Source of the DNA: JAVBQJ01 sp031549115
GTDB taxonomy: Bacteria > Verrucomicrobiota > Lentisphaeria > Victivallales > Victivallaceae
NCBI GenBank assembly: GCA_031549115.1
Contig: JAVBQJ010000098.1
Coordinates: 1 to 47,686 of the forward strand
Length of the DNA stretch: 47,686 nucleotides
Reading direction: 5' to 3'
Shown here one piece after another: positions 23,363 to 32,059 of this stretch. Every line of letters begins with the position of its first letter. Positions within the stretch are counted from its first letter, which is position 1. The position numbers and the translations under genes are program-made. A model generated the notes under the pieces. It was not told the origin of the DNA, ran no database searches, and saw only the letters and a list, made by a program, of their open reading frames with translations.

Positions 23363-25687
23363 CTATCTGAATTTCTCCTGATTCAACGCCTCCCATTCCA
23401 GCCGGGAGCCGCGAAAGAACCAGTAGGTTTCCTTCGGCTCCACTTCGAGCGCAAACACATCGGCCGTCGGCAACTCCCATTGCCGGAAAGGCTCGTACAG
23501 CCCCCCCGGTTCCGGCAGCCGCAGCGTAACCTGCCGGGTCGTCGAACGGGTATGCACCCCGATGAAATCGCTGTTGACGAACAACGCGTCGTCGCTGTCC
23601 AGATATTCGAACGCACCGGCCTCCCGGATGGCGTAGCGCAGCAGCCCCGGCGCCAAAATCGGCGACTGCGAATAGATCGCCGTCCATCCATCCTGCGCCT
23701 TTTGCGCCAGCACCACCTTTTCCGGCATGTCGACACTGCGCCCCAATGCCACGGCGCCGGCATCCTCCACGGTCAGCGTCGGCGGATAAACCCGTGCCGT
23801 CAGCTCCGCGGACTCTATGGGTTCCTGTTGGTCCAGCACCCCGAGCGCCTGCCCGGCATCGAATCCGGCGGCGGCCAGCTTCGGCTCCGGTCGCATTTGC
23901 CAGCTTAATTCCTGCTCGGACAACGCCAGATTCATCCCCGCCAGGCGCGACGCATTATCGACCGAAAACGCCTCGTCGCCATCGATGACGCCGTCGTTCC
24001 AGACGAAAAACGCCACCGCATGGTTGGCGGCAAGCGTCCGGTGAATCGCGGCAATTTCTTCGGCGTCCAGTTTGAAGGTATGGAAAAACACATAGACCTT
24101 GTAACGGCTGCCCGCCACCTGGTCCAGCAGGATCATATCGTAGGCCGCCCCGCCGCGCGCCCAGGTGTAACGCGGATAATCGAGCAATGCGAAGCCGCGG
24201 GTCGGAGCCTCGAATTCCAGATCGCGCCCGATGAAGCGCTGCATATCGGCGTCGACCACCACCGCGACCTCCGCGACGCTGCGGCGCGGCAATTGAAAAC
24301 TGCGCTGCCAGATATCCTGCAACTGCCGCCACAGCGGCATCACTTCCGGAATCGCATAGGTATAGCTCATCTGCCATAAATACGGATTCATCCCCTGTGT
24401 CATCGCGTTCAAATATACCAGTTTTTGCTTCGCCAGCGTTTCCTCCAGGTTGGCGGTGGCGCCATAGCCTTTGTCCGCGCCGACATGCGGCCGGACGTCG
24501 TCCTGCAAGATCATCGCTTTGCCCTTGAGCGCCAGCCCGCGGACCGGATTCACCGGCGCCAATGAGCCCCAGTCGCCGAGGCCGCGCCCCGGATAGGGAT
24601 CCCACTGCTCCAGGTAATCGATATTCGGGTCATCGAGCAGTTCGTAATGCCGGTCGCCACCCCACTGCGCATATTGGCCATACGAAGCGGAATCGCGCAC
24701 CCAGAATCCGAACAACAGGTTGCCGGTACGGGCTCCGGCCAGCCGGCGATGATGCGTCGCGTCTTTCACCGTCGCCGCAAATTGATGCATAAAGCGATTC
24801 TGCGCCCAGTCGGCGAATTCGATGGAGTCGGCGAGGCGCCGGTAACGCGACGGGACGAAGATCAACGGGTAGCGTTCTTTCTCCGCCGCATAGTCCAGCG
24901 TCGGCGTCGCCGTGGCCAAAGTCACCGCGTCATCTTGCCATGCCCGTTGCAATGCCGCGTCATTTTGGTAGCGCTCCCACAGAAAATCCCGGAAATGCTC
25001 CAGCGCCGCCGCGGTGAAAATATCAGGCGTCCAGTTGCAATCCAGCGAGCCGCCGTTGAACAATGTATAGCCGATCACGGTTTCGGCGTAGGGCCCGCTC
25101 TGCAGATGGGCGATCAACTGCCGCAGCGCCTTGTCGCCTTCCCGTTGCCAGGCACCGGAGAGGTAGTCCGCCCCTCCCTCCGCCGTCACCGCGTCGGGGT
25201 AAACCCGGCTCCACCAGTCGGGAGCGTCGAACACCAGATTGAGAAACACTTTGATTTTCGGATTGGCGGTGGTCAGCCGCGCCAATTCCCCGTCCAAGTA
25301 CTCCCAATTGTAGCTATCCGGCCCCGGCCACGACGGAGCGCCATAGGGAATCGGCGGAATCGGCTTTCCCAGCGGCACCACCAGACGGGCGGTCGGGAAA
25401 TCGCTTTCCGCCAACATCATTTCCAGGCTGCGCTCATCGACATTGTGGTTGACGATCGCCCCCCAGCCCAACAGCGAACAGGGCTTGCCATCGATAAACG
25501 CCATCCGGGTATCCCCCACCGGCGCAAACTTCACCGAGGTTGCGGGCGGTTGCGCCAGGACGGCCTCGGCGTCAAGCGTTCGCGCCGCAGTCGCACGGAC
25601 CGGCAATGATGCGCAAACTCCCCCGGCCAGAATACCGGCGCCCAACATGATCCGGCGCCCCCAACTCCCTTTTGCTCTATTCATCAT
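23363..25687 (-). CDS. Secreted GH42-like putative beta-galactosidase, copy 1
   Basis: 774 aa. The N-terminal signal contains twin arginines (GSWGRRIMLGAGILAGGVCA), so export may be by Tat or Sec. The barrel region has PTARLVVPLGKPIPP, NWEYLDGELARLTTANP, FLNLVFDAPDWW, and GYTLFNGGSLDCNW where GH42 enzymes place the acid/base region. After about residue 450 comes a Rossmann-like trimerisation domain (VVVDADMQRFI, YDMILLDQV, VYVFFHTFKLDAEE). The C-terminus is beta-rich. It is nearly identical along its length to the protein at 33510-35831. It lies 10 bp after its pseudopilin. The GH family assignment is by overall resemblance only. Confidence 0.8.
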   Translation of the reverse strand: MMNRAKGSWGRRIMLGAGILAGGVCASLPVRATAARTLDAEAVLAQPPATSVKFAPVGDTRMAFIDGKPCSLLGWGAIVNHNVDERSLEMMLAESDFPTARLVVPLGKPIPPIPYGAPSWPGPDSYNWEYLDGELARLTTANPKIKVFLNLVFDAPDWWSRVYPDAVTAEGGADYLSGAWQREGDKALRQLIAHLQSGPYAETVIGYTLFNGGSLDCNWTPDIFTAAALEHFRDFLWERYQNDAALQRAWQDDAVTLATATPTLDYAAEKERYPLIFVPSRYRRLADSIEFADWAQNRFMHQFAATVKDATHHRRLAGARTGNLLFGFWVRDSASYGQYAQWGGDRHYELLDDPNIDYLEQWDPYPGRGLGDWGSLAPVNPVRGLALKGKAMILQDDVRPHVGADKGYGATANLEETLAKQKLVYLNAMTQGMNPYLWQMSYTYAIPEVMPLWRQLQDIWQRSFQLPRRSVAEVAVVVDADMQRFIGRDLEFEAPTRGFALLDYPRYTWARGGAAYDMILLDQVAGSRYKVYVFFHTFKLDAEEIAAIHRTLAANHAVAFFVWNDGVIDGDEAFSVDNASRLAGMNLALSEQELSWQMRPEPKLAAAGFDAGQALGVLDQQEPIESAELTARVYPPTLTVEDAGAVALGRSVDMPEKVVLAQKAQDGWTAIYSQSPILAPGLLRYAIREAGAFEYLDSDDALFVNSDFIGVHTRSTTRQVTLRLPEPGGLYEPFRQWELPTADVFALEVEPKETYWFFRGSRLEWEALNQEKFR

Positions 25688-25697
25688 TCACGGGTCC

Positions 25698-26360
25698 TCA
25701 AAACGGTAAGTCGTCGGTGAATGCAGCCGTATCGGAGAGCTGCTTCTGGCTGGCTTTTTCCACGTGGCCGTCGTCGAAAAGCATATTCACCTTGTAGTCA
25801 TGAATCGGCCCGATCAAACTGCCGGTGCCGATCACCTCGGTTCGGGCCGAGAAATAGCTGGGCACAAGCTCCGTCACAGAAACCGCTTTGCCGTCCCCCA
25901 GCACCATCGTCGCCGACGGCCTGGTAATCGGCTGCGGTTCGCAGAACATATAATGATTGGTGACATAATCGGTGGCACGGTACGGACCGCGCATCACGTG
26001 CGTCCCCTGGCTCGGGCAGACCGCAATCTGCGTCGAATCACAGTTCCAGATCGCCCCGGCGGCCAGCGGATTGGCGAACGGTTGCGCCGAGTATGGCAGA
26101 TACGCGCTACCGAGAACCAGGCGCGCCAGCCAATACTCGGTCCAGCCGCTGTTGGCGCCGAAAACATCAAACGGATATTGCCCATTCCAGTCACCGCGAT
26201 ACATCGCGAAAGTCAGGCCGAACTGCTTGAGATTGTTGGTACATTTGATCGCCTGCGCCGACGAACGCGCTTTCGACAACGCCGGCAACAGCATACTCGC
26301 GAGAATAGCGATAATAGCAATGACAACCAGAAGCTCAATGAGTGTGAATTTTTTTCTCAT
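25698..26360 (-). CDS. Pseudopilin, H-X9-DG type (duplicated pair, copy 1)
   Basis: 220 aa. It starts MRKKFTLIELLVVIAIIAIL and ends with the H-X9-DG motif HDYKVNMLFDDG. I choose the ATG at 26360 over 26369 because its upstream AGGATGGAAACG aligns with AGGAGGGAAACC before the paralogous start at 36511. It is preceded by a GntR-type regulator (74-bp gap) and followed by the GH42-like gene (10-bp gap). It is closely similar to the protein at 35846-36511, as part of a duplicated block. Confidence 0.9.
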   Translation of the reverse strand: MRKKFTLIELLVVIAIIAILASMLLPALSKARSSAQAIKCTNNLKQFGLTFAMYRGDWNGQYPFDVFGANSGWTEYWLARLVLGSAYLPYSAQPFANPLAAGAIWNCDSTQIAVCPSQGTHVMRGPYRATDYVTNHYMFCEPQPITRPSATMVLGDGKAVSVTELVPSYFSARTEVIGTGSLIGPIHDYKVNMLFDDGHVEKASQKQLSDTAAFTDDLPF

Positions 26361-26434
26361 CGTTTCCATCCTTCCTTTCCACCTTGTTTGCTTTTTAAAA
26401 CCATAAGACTCGTTCACGAATAAGTTCCGCGCGC

Positions 26435-27580
26435 TTATAACGCCACCTCCGTACTTGCCGGTTGACAATTGACAAAGCGGGCCGCACCCTGCGGCTCCTG
26501 CTGCTCGATTATGGTATTGCCGGGCATATTGACCCAGTTGGCGACACAGGCCAGATCGCGCCGCGCCGGATTGCATCGGCGCAGCTCCAGCAGCTCCAAC
26601 AGCTGCGCCGTCACCTGATCCGGATCCAGACCGATTCGTGCCGGGGTGATGGGTGAAAAAAACTCGCGCCCGACATTGGCCAGCGTAATCACCGACAAAT
26701 CCCGGGGAATCTGAATGTGCTCCCGGACCGGCAGATGACTGAAGGCGTCGAACAGCGCGTCGTCGCAGAAAAAAACCGCCTTGGGCCGCCGCGGTCGCTG
26801 CCACCAGTTCATGAACGCCTCCCGCATCTGTTCGAAACGGGGCGACTGCAATACCGGAATCAGATAGTCGTCGATCCGCGACCGCTGCTCCCGGCTGAGC
26901 ATATCCCGCACCAGCGGTTCATACCATTCGTTCTGGTCCTCCTCCGGCAACCCGGCGTGGGTCACAAACGCCATCGCGTAATCGTCGATCCCGTTCCGGG
27001 CGAACATGTCGCGCGCCATCTCCAACTGCGCCCGGTAATCGGCGAAAACCGTACCGGCCACCGGGCGGATGCCGTAGCTGACTCCGGTCCACGGCGGCAT
27101 ATCCGGCCCATTCAAAAAAGCCTCCATCTCCGCCGTGACCGGTGAAACCGCCACCACCCCGGCCGCATCCCGGATGACGCCGCCGTAATGCGCCTCGATG
27201 GTTTCAAGCAACTCCGGCGCGGTCCCGCCGAATCCGGCCGCCAGCATGGGGCGGAACCCCGCCTCGTACAGCGCCTCGCAGACCCGGTCGGCCAGATCCC
27301 GGTACCAGAAGCCGTACGGCGTCAACAAGTCGTTCTGGCGCGCCAGCACCACCACCGGCGCGCGGCCGGTAATCGAGGACACCAGCGTGCCGATCTTGGG
27401 CCGGCTCAGCAGCAGCCGTTCGTTGCGCAAGTTCGCCAGCGCGGCGCGCACCGTGGTGCGGCTGACGCCGAATTCATCGCACAGCTCCGCCTCGGACGGA
27501 ATGCGCATCCCCGGCTTCCACTCCCGGACCCGGATCCGGCGCCGTAATTCCTGTTCGATGACGACTCGCTGCTTGGCCAT
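26435..27580 (-). CDS. GntR-family transcriptional regulator with LacI-like effector domain
   Basis: 381 aa. The GntR winged helix-turn-helix is at about residues 8-75 (REWKPGMRIPSEAELCDEFG, then VSRTTVRAALANLRNERLLL). The C-terminal 290 residues look like a LacI-type sugar-binding domain (TGRAPVVVLARQNDLL ... LRSRIDDYLIP-like and PKAVFFCDDALFDAF). It heads the minus-strand operon with pseudopilin, GH42-like and ceramidase-like genes. It has its own strong promoter at 27621-27649. Autoregulation through ATTTGT-containing repeats upstream (about 27653-27765) is possible, as in AraR-type regulators. Confidence 0.85.
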   Translation of the reverse strand: MAKQRVVIEQELRRRIRVREWKPGMRIPSEAELCDEFGVSRTTVRAALANLRNERLLLSRPKIGTLVSSITGRAPVVVLARQNDLLTPYGFWYRDLADRVCEALYEAGFRPMLAAGFGGTAPELLETIEAHYGGVIRDAAGVVAVSPVTAEMEAFLNGPDMPPWTGVSYGIRPVAGTVFADYRAQLEMARDMFARNGIDDYAMAFVTHAGLPEEDQNEWYEPLVRDMLSREQRSRIDDYLIPVLQSPRFEQMREAFMNWWQRPRRPKAVFFCDDALFDAFSHLPVREHIQIPRDLSVITLANVGREFFSPITPARIGLDPDQVTAQLLELLELRRCNPARRDLACVANWVNMPGNTIIEQQEPQGAARFVNCQPASTEVAL

Positions 27581-27620
27581 GATTCACTCGCTGTATGGTT
27601 ATGGTTCGCGGTACAATCCT

Positions 27621-27649
27621 ATTATAGCACAGACCAAACAACAAGTCAA
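27621..27649 (-). promoter_or_regulatory. Promoter of the regulator-pseudopilin-GH operon
   Basis: The minus strand reads TTGACT (27649-27644), a 17-bp spacer and TGC-TATAAT (27626-27621), 41 bp before the ATG at 27580. Upstream the sequence is A/T-rich with several ATTTGT words (for example near 27653, 27677 and 27740), which may be operator half-sites. Confidence 0.75.
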
Positions 27650-27780
27650 TACCTATTTGTATCTTATTTTGATATATTTGTTACTTTTTGCGGCAATATT
27701 ATCAAAAATACGCCAACAAAAGCGATTTTGAATCCAATTTGTACTGAAAAAACAAAACAAATAAACCCCGGTATACATAA

Positions 27781-27821
27781 AGCAGGGAAGGATACCCCGC
27801 AAAGGGGGTTCCTTCCCTGCT
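27781..27821 (-). terminator. Terminator hairpin of the DegT aminotransferase gene
   Basis: A 12-bp perfect stem (AGCAGGGAAGGA / TCCTTCCCTGCT) encloses a second GC stem (ACCCC / GGGGG). On the minus strand a short T-rich stretch follows. It lies 19 bp after the stop codon. Confidence 0.75.
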
Positions 27822-27839
27822 ACCGGGAACCGTCCGCCG

Positions 27840-29060
27840 TTACTTCTTCAGTTCGGCCGGATTGGCGGCGAGCTTCTGGAGGACCTTGCCCATGGCCTCG
27901 GCGGTTTCGGGATAATAGAGCGCCCAGTGCATGATCACGGCGGTATGGCGCGTGGCGAGGCCGTCGGAAACCGGACAGCCGCCGGGGGCCATGCGGTATT
28001 CATCCGGCGTGAGATTGCACAGCAAGTGGCGGTAAACCGGCCCATAGGTCGGATTGACGCTGCCCATGCCTTCGGCGGTCATCGCTTCGAGAATCCGCGC
28101 CATCGGAATATCGCGCCACTCGGGGCCGTCGAAGATCAACCCGAGCGCGTAATAGCCCTGCGGCGAAGCCAGACGGCCGGGCGCCTGAACCCGGATGCCG
28201 GAGAATCCGGCGGTCATTTCGGCGAGAATCGCGGCACTCTTGCCATAGCGCCGGATCAGATCCTCGAGATCGGTCAACTGATCGCGGAGAATCTGCGCCT
28301 GCAGCGCCATGCCGCGATAGTTGTGACAGGTCAGACCGACCGGCGGCGGCGTCCCCGCCTGCCCCTGCTTGTCATAACGCGAATAGCCGATATGCTTGGT
28401 ACGGTAGAGCAACTCCGCCAGCTTGGCATCGTTGGTCAGGCAGATGCCGCTTTCGCCGGCGGCCAGGGTTTTAGACTGCTGGAAGCTGAACGAACCGATC
28501 GCGCCCCAACTGCCGACGCCGCGGCCGTTCCAGAAGCCGCCCTGCATGTGCGCGCAGTCCTCGATGATCGCCAGCTGATGCCGGTCGGCGATGGCCTGCA
28601 GCGCGTCCAGGTCGGCGGTACTGCCGTACAAGTGCACCGGGATGATCGCGCGGGTCGCCGGCGTGATCGCCGCTTCGACCGCTTTCGGATCCAGACACAG
28701 CGTCGTCGGTTCGATATCGGCGAAAACCGGAGTCGCGCCGACATAACGCACCGCCATCGCGGTGGCGATCCAGGTCAGTCCCGGGACGATCACCTCGTCG
28801 CCGAGGCCGATGCCGAGCGCCTCCAGCGCGCATTCCAGCGTCACCGTGCCGTTGGCCATAAAGATACCGTATTTGGCGCCGTGGTAGCGGGCGAACTCGG
28901 TTTCGAATGCCTGCTCGGTCTCGCTGTTGAACGACCATGCGCGCGACATGTAGATTTCTTTGAGCTTGTCCGCCGTCGACTCCTTGACCGGAGGCCACGG
29001 AAGCACCGGAAACAACGTTTCAGAAACCGCACGACCGCCATTGATTGCCAGATTTGCCAT
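27840..29060 (-). CDS. DegT/DnrJ/EryC1/StrS-family PLP aminotransferase
   Basis: 406 aa from the ATG at 29060, with AGGAGGTG 5 bases upstream. It shows the N-terminal INGGRAV, FARYHGAKYGIFMANGTVTL (cofactor phosphate), EVIVPGLTWIATAMAV, EDCAHMQGGFWNG (the Asp that pairs with the PLP nitrogen) and the Schiff-base Lys in GSFSFQQSKTLAAGESG. Such enzymes transfer amino groups to keto-sugars or, as in the AHBA/inosose group, to cyclitols; this sequence resembles the latter group. It is monocistronic and divergent from an AraC regulator, which may control it. Confidence 0.88.
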   Translation of the reverse strand: MANLAINGGRAVSETLFPVLPWPPVKESTADKLKEIYMSRAWSFNSETEQAFETEFARYHGAKYGIFMANGTVTLECALEALGIGLGDEVIVPGLTWIATAMAVRYVGATPVFADIEPTTLCLDPKAVEAAITPATRAIIPVHLYGSTADLDALQAIADRHQLAIIEDCAHMQGGFWNGRGVGSWGAIGSFSFQQSKTLAAGESGICLTNDAKLAELLYRTKHIGYSRYDKQGQAGTPPPVGLTCHNYRGMALQAQILRDQLTDLEDLIRRYGKSAAILAEMTAGFSGIRVQAPGRLASPQGYYALGLIFDGPEWRDIPMARILEAMTAEGMGSVNPTYGPVYRHLLCNLTPDEYRMAPGGCPVSDGLATRHTAVIMHWALYYPETAEAMGKVLQKLAANPAELKK

Positions 29061-29094
29061 TGTAACACCTCCTGTTTTTGAGTTCTGTTTATAA

Positions 29095-29130
29095 ATTATA
29101 CCTTGAATTTGCCGCAAAGGCAACTATCTT
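29095..29130. promoter_or_regulatory. Divergent promoters with palindromic operator candidate
   Basis: On the minus strand TTGCCT (29123-29118), 17 bp and TATAAT (29100-29095) serve the aminotransferase gene. On the plus strand TTGAAT (29103-29108), 16 bp and TATCTT (29125-29130) may serve the AraC gene. The palindrome TTGCC-GCAAA-GGCAA (29109-29123) overlaps both and is a good candidate for the regulator's site. Confidence 0.6.
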
Positions 29131-29181
29131 ATCATGGACAATGTTGATGAAAAGTCTCATTTTCATGATCGAAAGGATACT

Positions 29182-30021
29182 ATGGGCATTTTGACGGAAG
29201 CGGAAGAAAGCATCCTCCTGGATGACGGCCGCCGCCAGGTGATCGCCACCGCGTTCCCAAGGCAGGAGGCGCACCTGGTGCCGGAAAAGCGGCATCTGCC
29301 GGTGCCGATCGACTGCCACAGCTACCGGGAAATCATGCTGGTGCTTTCGGGCTCCGTCGAATGCATGCTGGAGGATTGCCATTATGCGGGTACCCCCGGA
29401 AGTCTCTTTCTGTTCCACAACCGGCAGCGTCACTTCCAGGGCTACCCGCCGGGAACGCCGCCCGGACTGCATCTCTGGCTGTTTCCATTGCCCGACGCCT
29501 TCTCCGGACAGCTGGTGCGGGTGACCCCCGACGGCTGGCAGGCGGCGGCGCGCTACTGGAACAAGACGCCGGAGCTGGCCCGGATGGTGCATCACTCCTG
29601 GACCCGCTGCTTCGCCGCCCCCTCCCCGATCCGCCGTGCCGAACTGAAGTCCTGTCTCGGCGTGGTTTTCGCCGATGTGGCCGCACAATGGGCCGGAGAC
29701 GGCGGGAACAGCCGTCCCGCCGCCGAACGCGGCTGGGAAGCCATGGAGGCGCTGACCAAACATCTGGCAACCAGCCTCGGCATCGGCGACAGCATCGAAG
29801 ACATGGCGCGGATGACCGGATTCAGCCGGGCGCATTTCCTGCGGCTGTTCCGCCAATATGCCGGCTGTACGCCGCACGAATACATCAACCGGCTGCGAAT
29901 GTCGCAGCTGACCGAGTGCCTTAAATCCGGCTTGCGCCGCAAGGAAATCGCCGACCGCCTCGGTTTCTCTTCCGGCGCCGCGCTCTCGCACTGGTGCCGG
30001 AAGCAGCGGCTGGAGGTTTGA
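29182..30021 (+). CDS. AraC-family transcriptional regulator
   Basis: 279 aa from the ATG at 29182, preceded by AAAGGAT; the upstream in-frame ATG at 29134 lacks a ribosome site. An N-terminal cupin domain (YREIMLVLSGSVECMLEDCH) is followed by a C-terminal pair of helix-turn-helix units (GIGDSIEDMARMTGFSRAHF and LRRKEIADRLGFSSGAALSH). The last helix ends at SHWCRKQRLEV, slightly shorter than usual. It is divergent from the DegT aminotransferase, with a palindrome in the shared promoter region. Confidence 0.88.
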   Translation: MGILTEAEESILLDDGRRQVIATAFPRQEAHLVPEKRHLPVPIDCHSYREIMLVLSGSVECMLEDCHYAGTPGSLFLFHNRQRHFQGYPPGTPPGLHLWLFPLPDAFSGQLVRVTPDGWQAAARYWNKTPELARMVHHSWTRCFAAPSPIRRAELKSCLGVVFADVAAQWAGDGGNSRPAAERGWEAMEALTKHLATSLGIGDSIEDMARMTGFSRAHFLRLFRQYAGCTPHEYINRLRMSQLTECLKSGLRRKEIADRLGFSSGAALSHWCRKQRLEV

Positions 30022-30074
30022 TTGCCGGGCGGGAATCCGGGAAGTATTTTTTCGGACTTTTCCGGAAAGGCGAC

Positions 30075-30104
30075 TTGAAATTTAAAAAAAACACGGCATA
30101 GTAT
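30075..30104 (+). promoter_or_regulatory. Putative acpP promoter
   Basis: TTGAAA (30075-30080), an 18-bp spacer and TAGTAT (30099-30104), about 87 bp before acpP. TATAAG overlaps the same place as an alternative -10. Confidence 0.5.
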
Positions 30105-30190
30105 AAGAGATTGCGGAGTTGCCTGAAATACGGCTCCGGAAGAAAGTATGATATAGCGACGTAGAGAATTACTCAAGGAGGACTTTTAAG

Positions 30191-30430
30191 ATGTCTGATG
30201 TTGCGGAAAAAGTGAAGAAGATCGTTGTCGATCAGCTCGGTGTGGCCGAAGACCAGGTGAGCGAAGATGCCAAGTTCATCGAAGACTTGGGCGCCGACTC
30301 TCTGGACCTCGTCGAACTGGTGATGGCGTTTGAAGAAGAATTCGGTTCGGACATTCCGGACGAAGATGCCGAAAAGCTGACCACCGTCGGCGCGGCGATC
30401 AAGTATATCTCCAGCAAGAGCCAGGACTAA
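30191..30430 (+). CDS. acpP: Acyl carrier protein
   Basis: 79 aa, acidic. The phosphopantetheine attachment Ser37 is in GADSLDLVELVMAFEEEFG, and the C-terminus TVGAAIKYISSKSQD is typical. It carries growing acyl chains in type II fatty-acid synthesis in the cytoplasm. CAAGGAGG precedes the ATG. fabF follows after 366 bp, a common acpP-fabF order that is here interrupted by a MITE. Confidence 0.95.
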   Translation: MSDVAEKVKKIVVDQLGVAEDQVSEDAKFIEDLGADSLDLVELVMAFEEEFGSDIPDEDAEKLTTVGAAIKYISSKSQD

Positions 30431-30603
30431 TAGAGAGCGATCTCTATCGTCAGGTGACTCTTTTCGAATGACGGGCCTCCCGCATGAGTCCTGCAACTGG
30501 AGTGTATCCGCTTGTTTCGCAGGCAAGGAGTCGCAAATTCATTCAGCCGGTGTTTTATCCGGTATGGGTGGTTTGCGGCCGGCAGGAAGGTCCGTTTTTC
30601 TTT
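30431..30603. other. Intergenic stretch after acpP, nothing certain
   Basis: There is no clear gene or terminator. A plus-strand ORF at 30484-30621 (45 codons, MSPATGVYPLVSQ...) takes its stop codon from the MITE end and has no ribosome site, so it is probably spurious. Confidence 0.4.
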
Positions 30604-30765
30604 GAGTTTATCAACGAATAATGGAAATGCTATGTTTCAGCAGCAAATAGTCAATCGCGCAGTCGAAAAAAATGGGGGATACCGGACGTATCTACCATTT
30701 TTTTCGACAAGTGAATGGCGGTTTGATGCCAAACAGAGCGTTTTTGTTTATTCGTTGATAAGCTC
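30604..30765. mobile_element. Palindromic MITE-like element, copy 2
   Basis: 162 bp, the reverse complement of copy 1 (1804-1965) with about 16 differences. The ends are GAGTTTATCAACGAATAA and its near inverse (TTATTCGTTGATAAGCTC), with the same central stem of A/T-runs. The flanks (TTT / TAT) do not form an exact duplication. It splits acpP from fabF, and its central stem with TTTTTTT could reduce read-through. Confidence 0.8.
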
Positions 30766-30796
30766 TATTGTATAAAACAGCGGGGGTGAGTTCTGT

Positions 30797-32053
30797 ATGA
30801 ATGACAGACGGGTAGTAATCACCGGCACCGGGGTTATTTCGTGCGTGGGCAACAACACGGCGGACTTCTGGGATGCCTTAGTTAACGGCCGTTGCGGCTT
30901 GGATCGGGTGACCCGGTTTGATGCGACGGATTATCGCACGCAGATCGCCGGCGAAGTAAAAAACTTCGACATTTCGCAATATATGCCGGCAAAGGAAGCC
31001 AAGCGGCTCGACCTTTTCTGCCAATATGCCATCGCCGCTGCCGATGAAGCCATGAAAGCGGCCGGCCTGCCGTTGGAACTCGAAGGCTCCGGGATCGATC
31101 CCGAGCGCGTCGGCGTCCTGGTTTCCAGCGGCATCGGCGGGATGGCGACATTCTCCGAACAGATGCAGGTCCTGCTCGAACGCGGACCGTCGCGGGTCAG
31201 TCCGTTTCTGATCCCGATGCTGATCGGCGACCTCGCCTCCGGTAATATCTCCATACGCTACCAGGCCAAGGGCCCCAACCTCGGATTGGTGACCGCCTGT
31301 TCTTCCGGCTGTCACTCCATCGGTGAAGCCTACTGGATGATCAAGCGCGACGACGCGGACGTGATGATCACCGGCGGCGCGGAAGCCACCATCGTTCCGA
31401 TCGGCTTTGCCGGTTTCTGCTCCTTGAAAGCGATGAGCTCGCGCAACGACGACCCCAAGCATGCCAGCCGCCCGTTTGACGCCAACCGCGACGGCTTCGT
31501 GATGTCCGAAGGCGCCGGTGTCCTGATCATCGAAGAGCTCGAGCACGCCCGCAAGCGCGGCGCCAATATCCTGGCCGAAATCGTCGGCTACGGCGCCACC
31601 GGCGACGCGTATCACATCACGTCGCCGCACCCGGAAGGCGACGGCGCCGCCCGCGCCATCAAAATGGCGCTCAAGCACGCCGGTCTCGCGCCGGAACAGG
31701 TCGACTACGTCAACGCCCACGGTACCAGTACCGAACTCAATGACAAGTACGAAACCATGGCGCTGAAAGACGCCCTCGGCGATGCCGCCTACACGGTCTC
31801 CGTCAGCAGCACCAAAGGTGCCACCGGTCATAGCCTCGGCGCCGCCGGTGGCCTCGAATCGATCGCCTGCGTCTGCGCCATTCGCAACGGCATCGTGCCG
31901 CCGACGATCAATTACGAGACGCCCGATCCCGAGTGCGATCTGGACATCACGCCGAATACGGCCAAAGAACGCCCGATCAACGTGGCTCTGAACATCAACC
32001 TCGGATTCGGCGGCCACAACGGCGTCGTCGCTTATAAAAAATTCGAGGGGTAA
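30797..32053 (+). CDS. fabF: 3-oxoacyl-[acyl-carrier-protein] synthase II
   Basis: 418 aa, normal for the family. It performs the elongating Claisen condensation between acyl-enzyme and malonyl-ACP. The active-site Cys is in VTACSSGCHSIGEA; the catalytic His residues are in VNAHGTSTELND and in ATGHSLGAAGG, and the Lys-containing SSTKGATGH is intact. A GGGGGTGAG ribosome site stands before the ATG. It pairs functionally with acpP upstream. Confidence 0.96.
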   Translation: MNDRRVVITGTGVISCVGNNTADFWDALVNGRCGLDRVTRFDATDYRTQIAGEVKNFDISQYMPAKEAKRLDLFCQYAIAAADEAMKAAGLPLELEGSGIDPERVGVLVSSGIGGMATFSEQMQVLLERGPSRVSPFLIPMLIGDLASGNISIRYQAKGPNLGLVTACSSGCHSIGEAYWMIKRDDADVMITGGAEATIVPIGFAGFCSLKAMSSRNDDPKHASRPFDANRDGFVMSEGAGVLIIEELEHARKRGANILAEIVGYGATGDAYHITSPHPEGDGAARAIKMALKHAGLAPEQVDYVNAHGTSTELNDKYETMALKDALGDAAYTVSVSSTKGATGHSLGAAGGLESIACVCAIRNGIVPPTINYETPDPECDLDITPNTAKERPINVALNINLGFGGHNGVVAYKKFEG

Positions 32054-32059
32054 GTTGAG

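Noticed and set aside
21831..23381. 516-codon plus-strand ORF
   Set aside because: Antisense shadow of the ceramidase-like gene, beginning inside an R2 repeat.
30431..30603. Possible tRNA or small stable RNA after acpP
   Set aside because: No cloverleaf, T-loop or CCA pattern could be found here or elsewhere in the window.
30484..30621. 45-codon ORF after acpP
   Set aside because: No ribosome site, and its stop codon comes from the MITE; composition not convincing.
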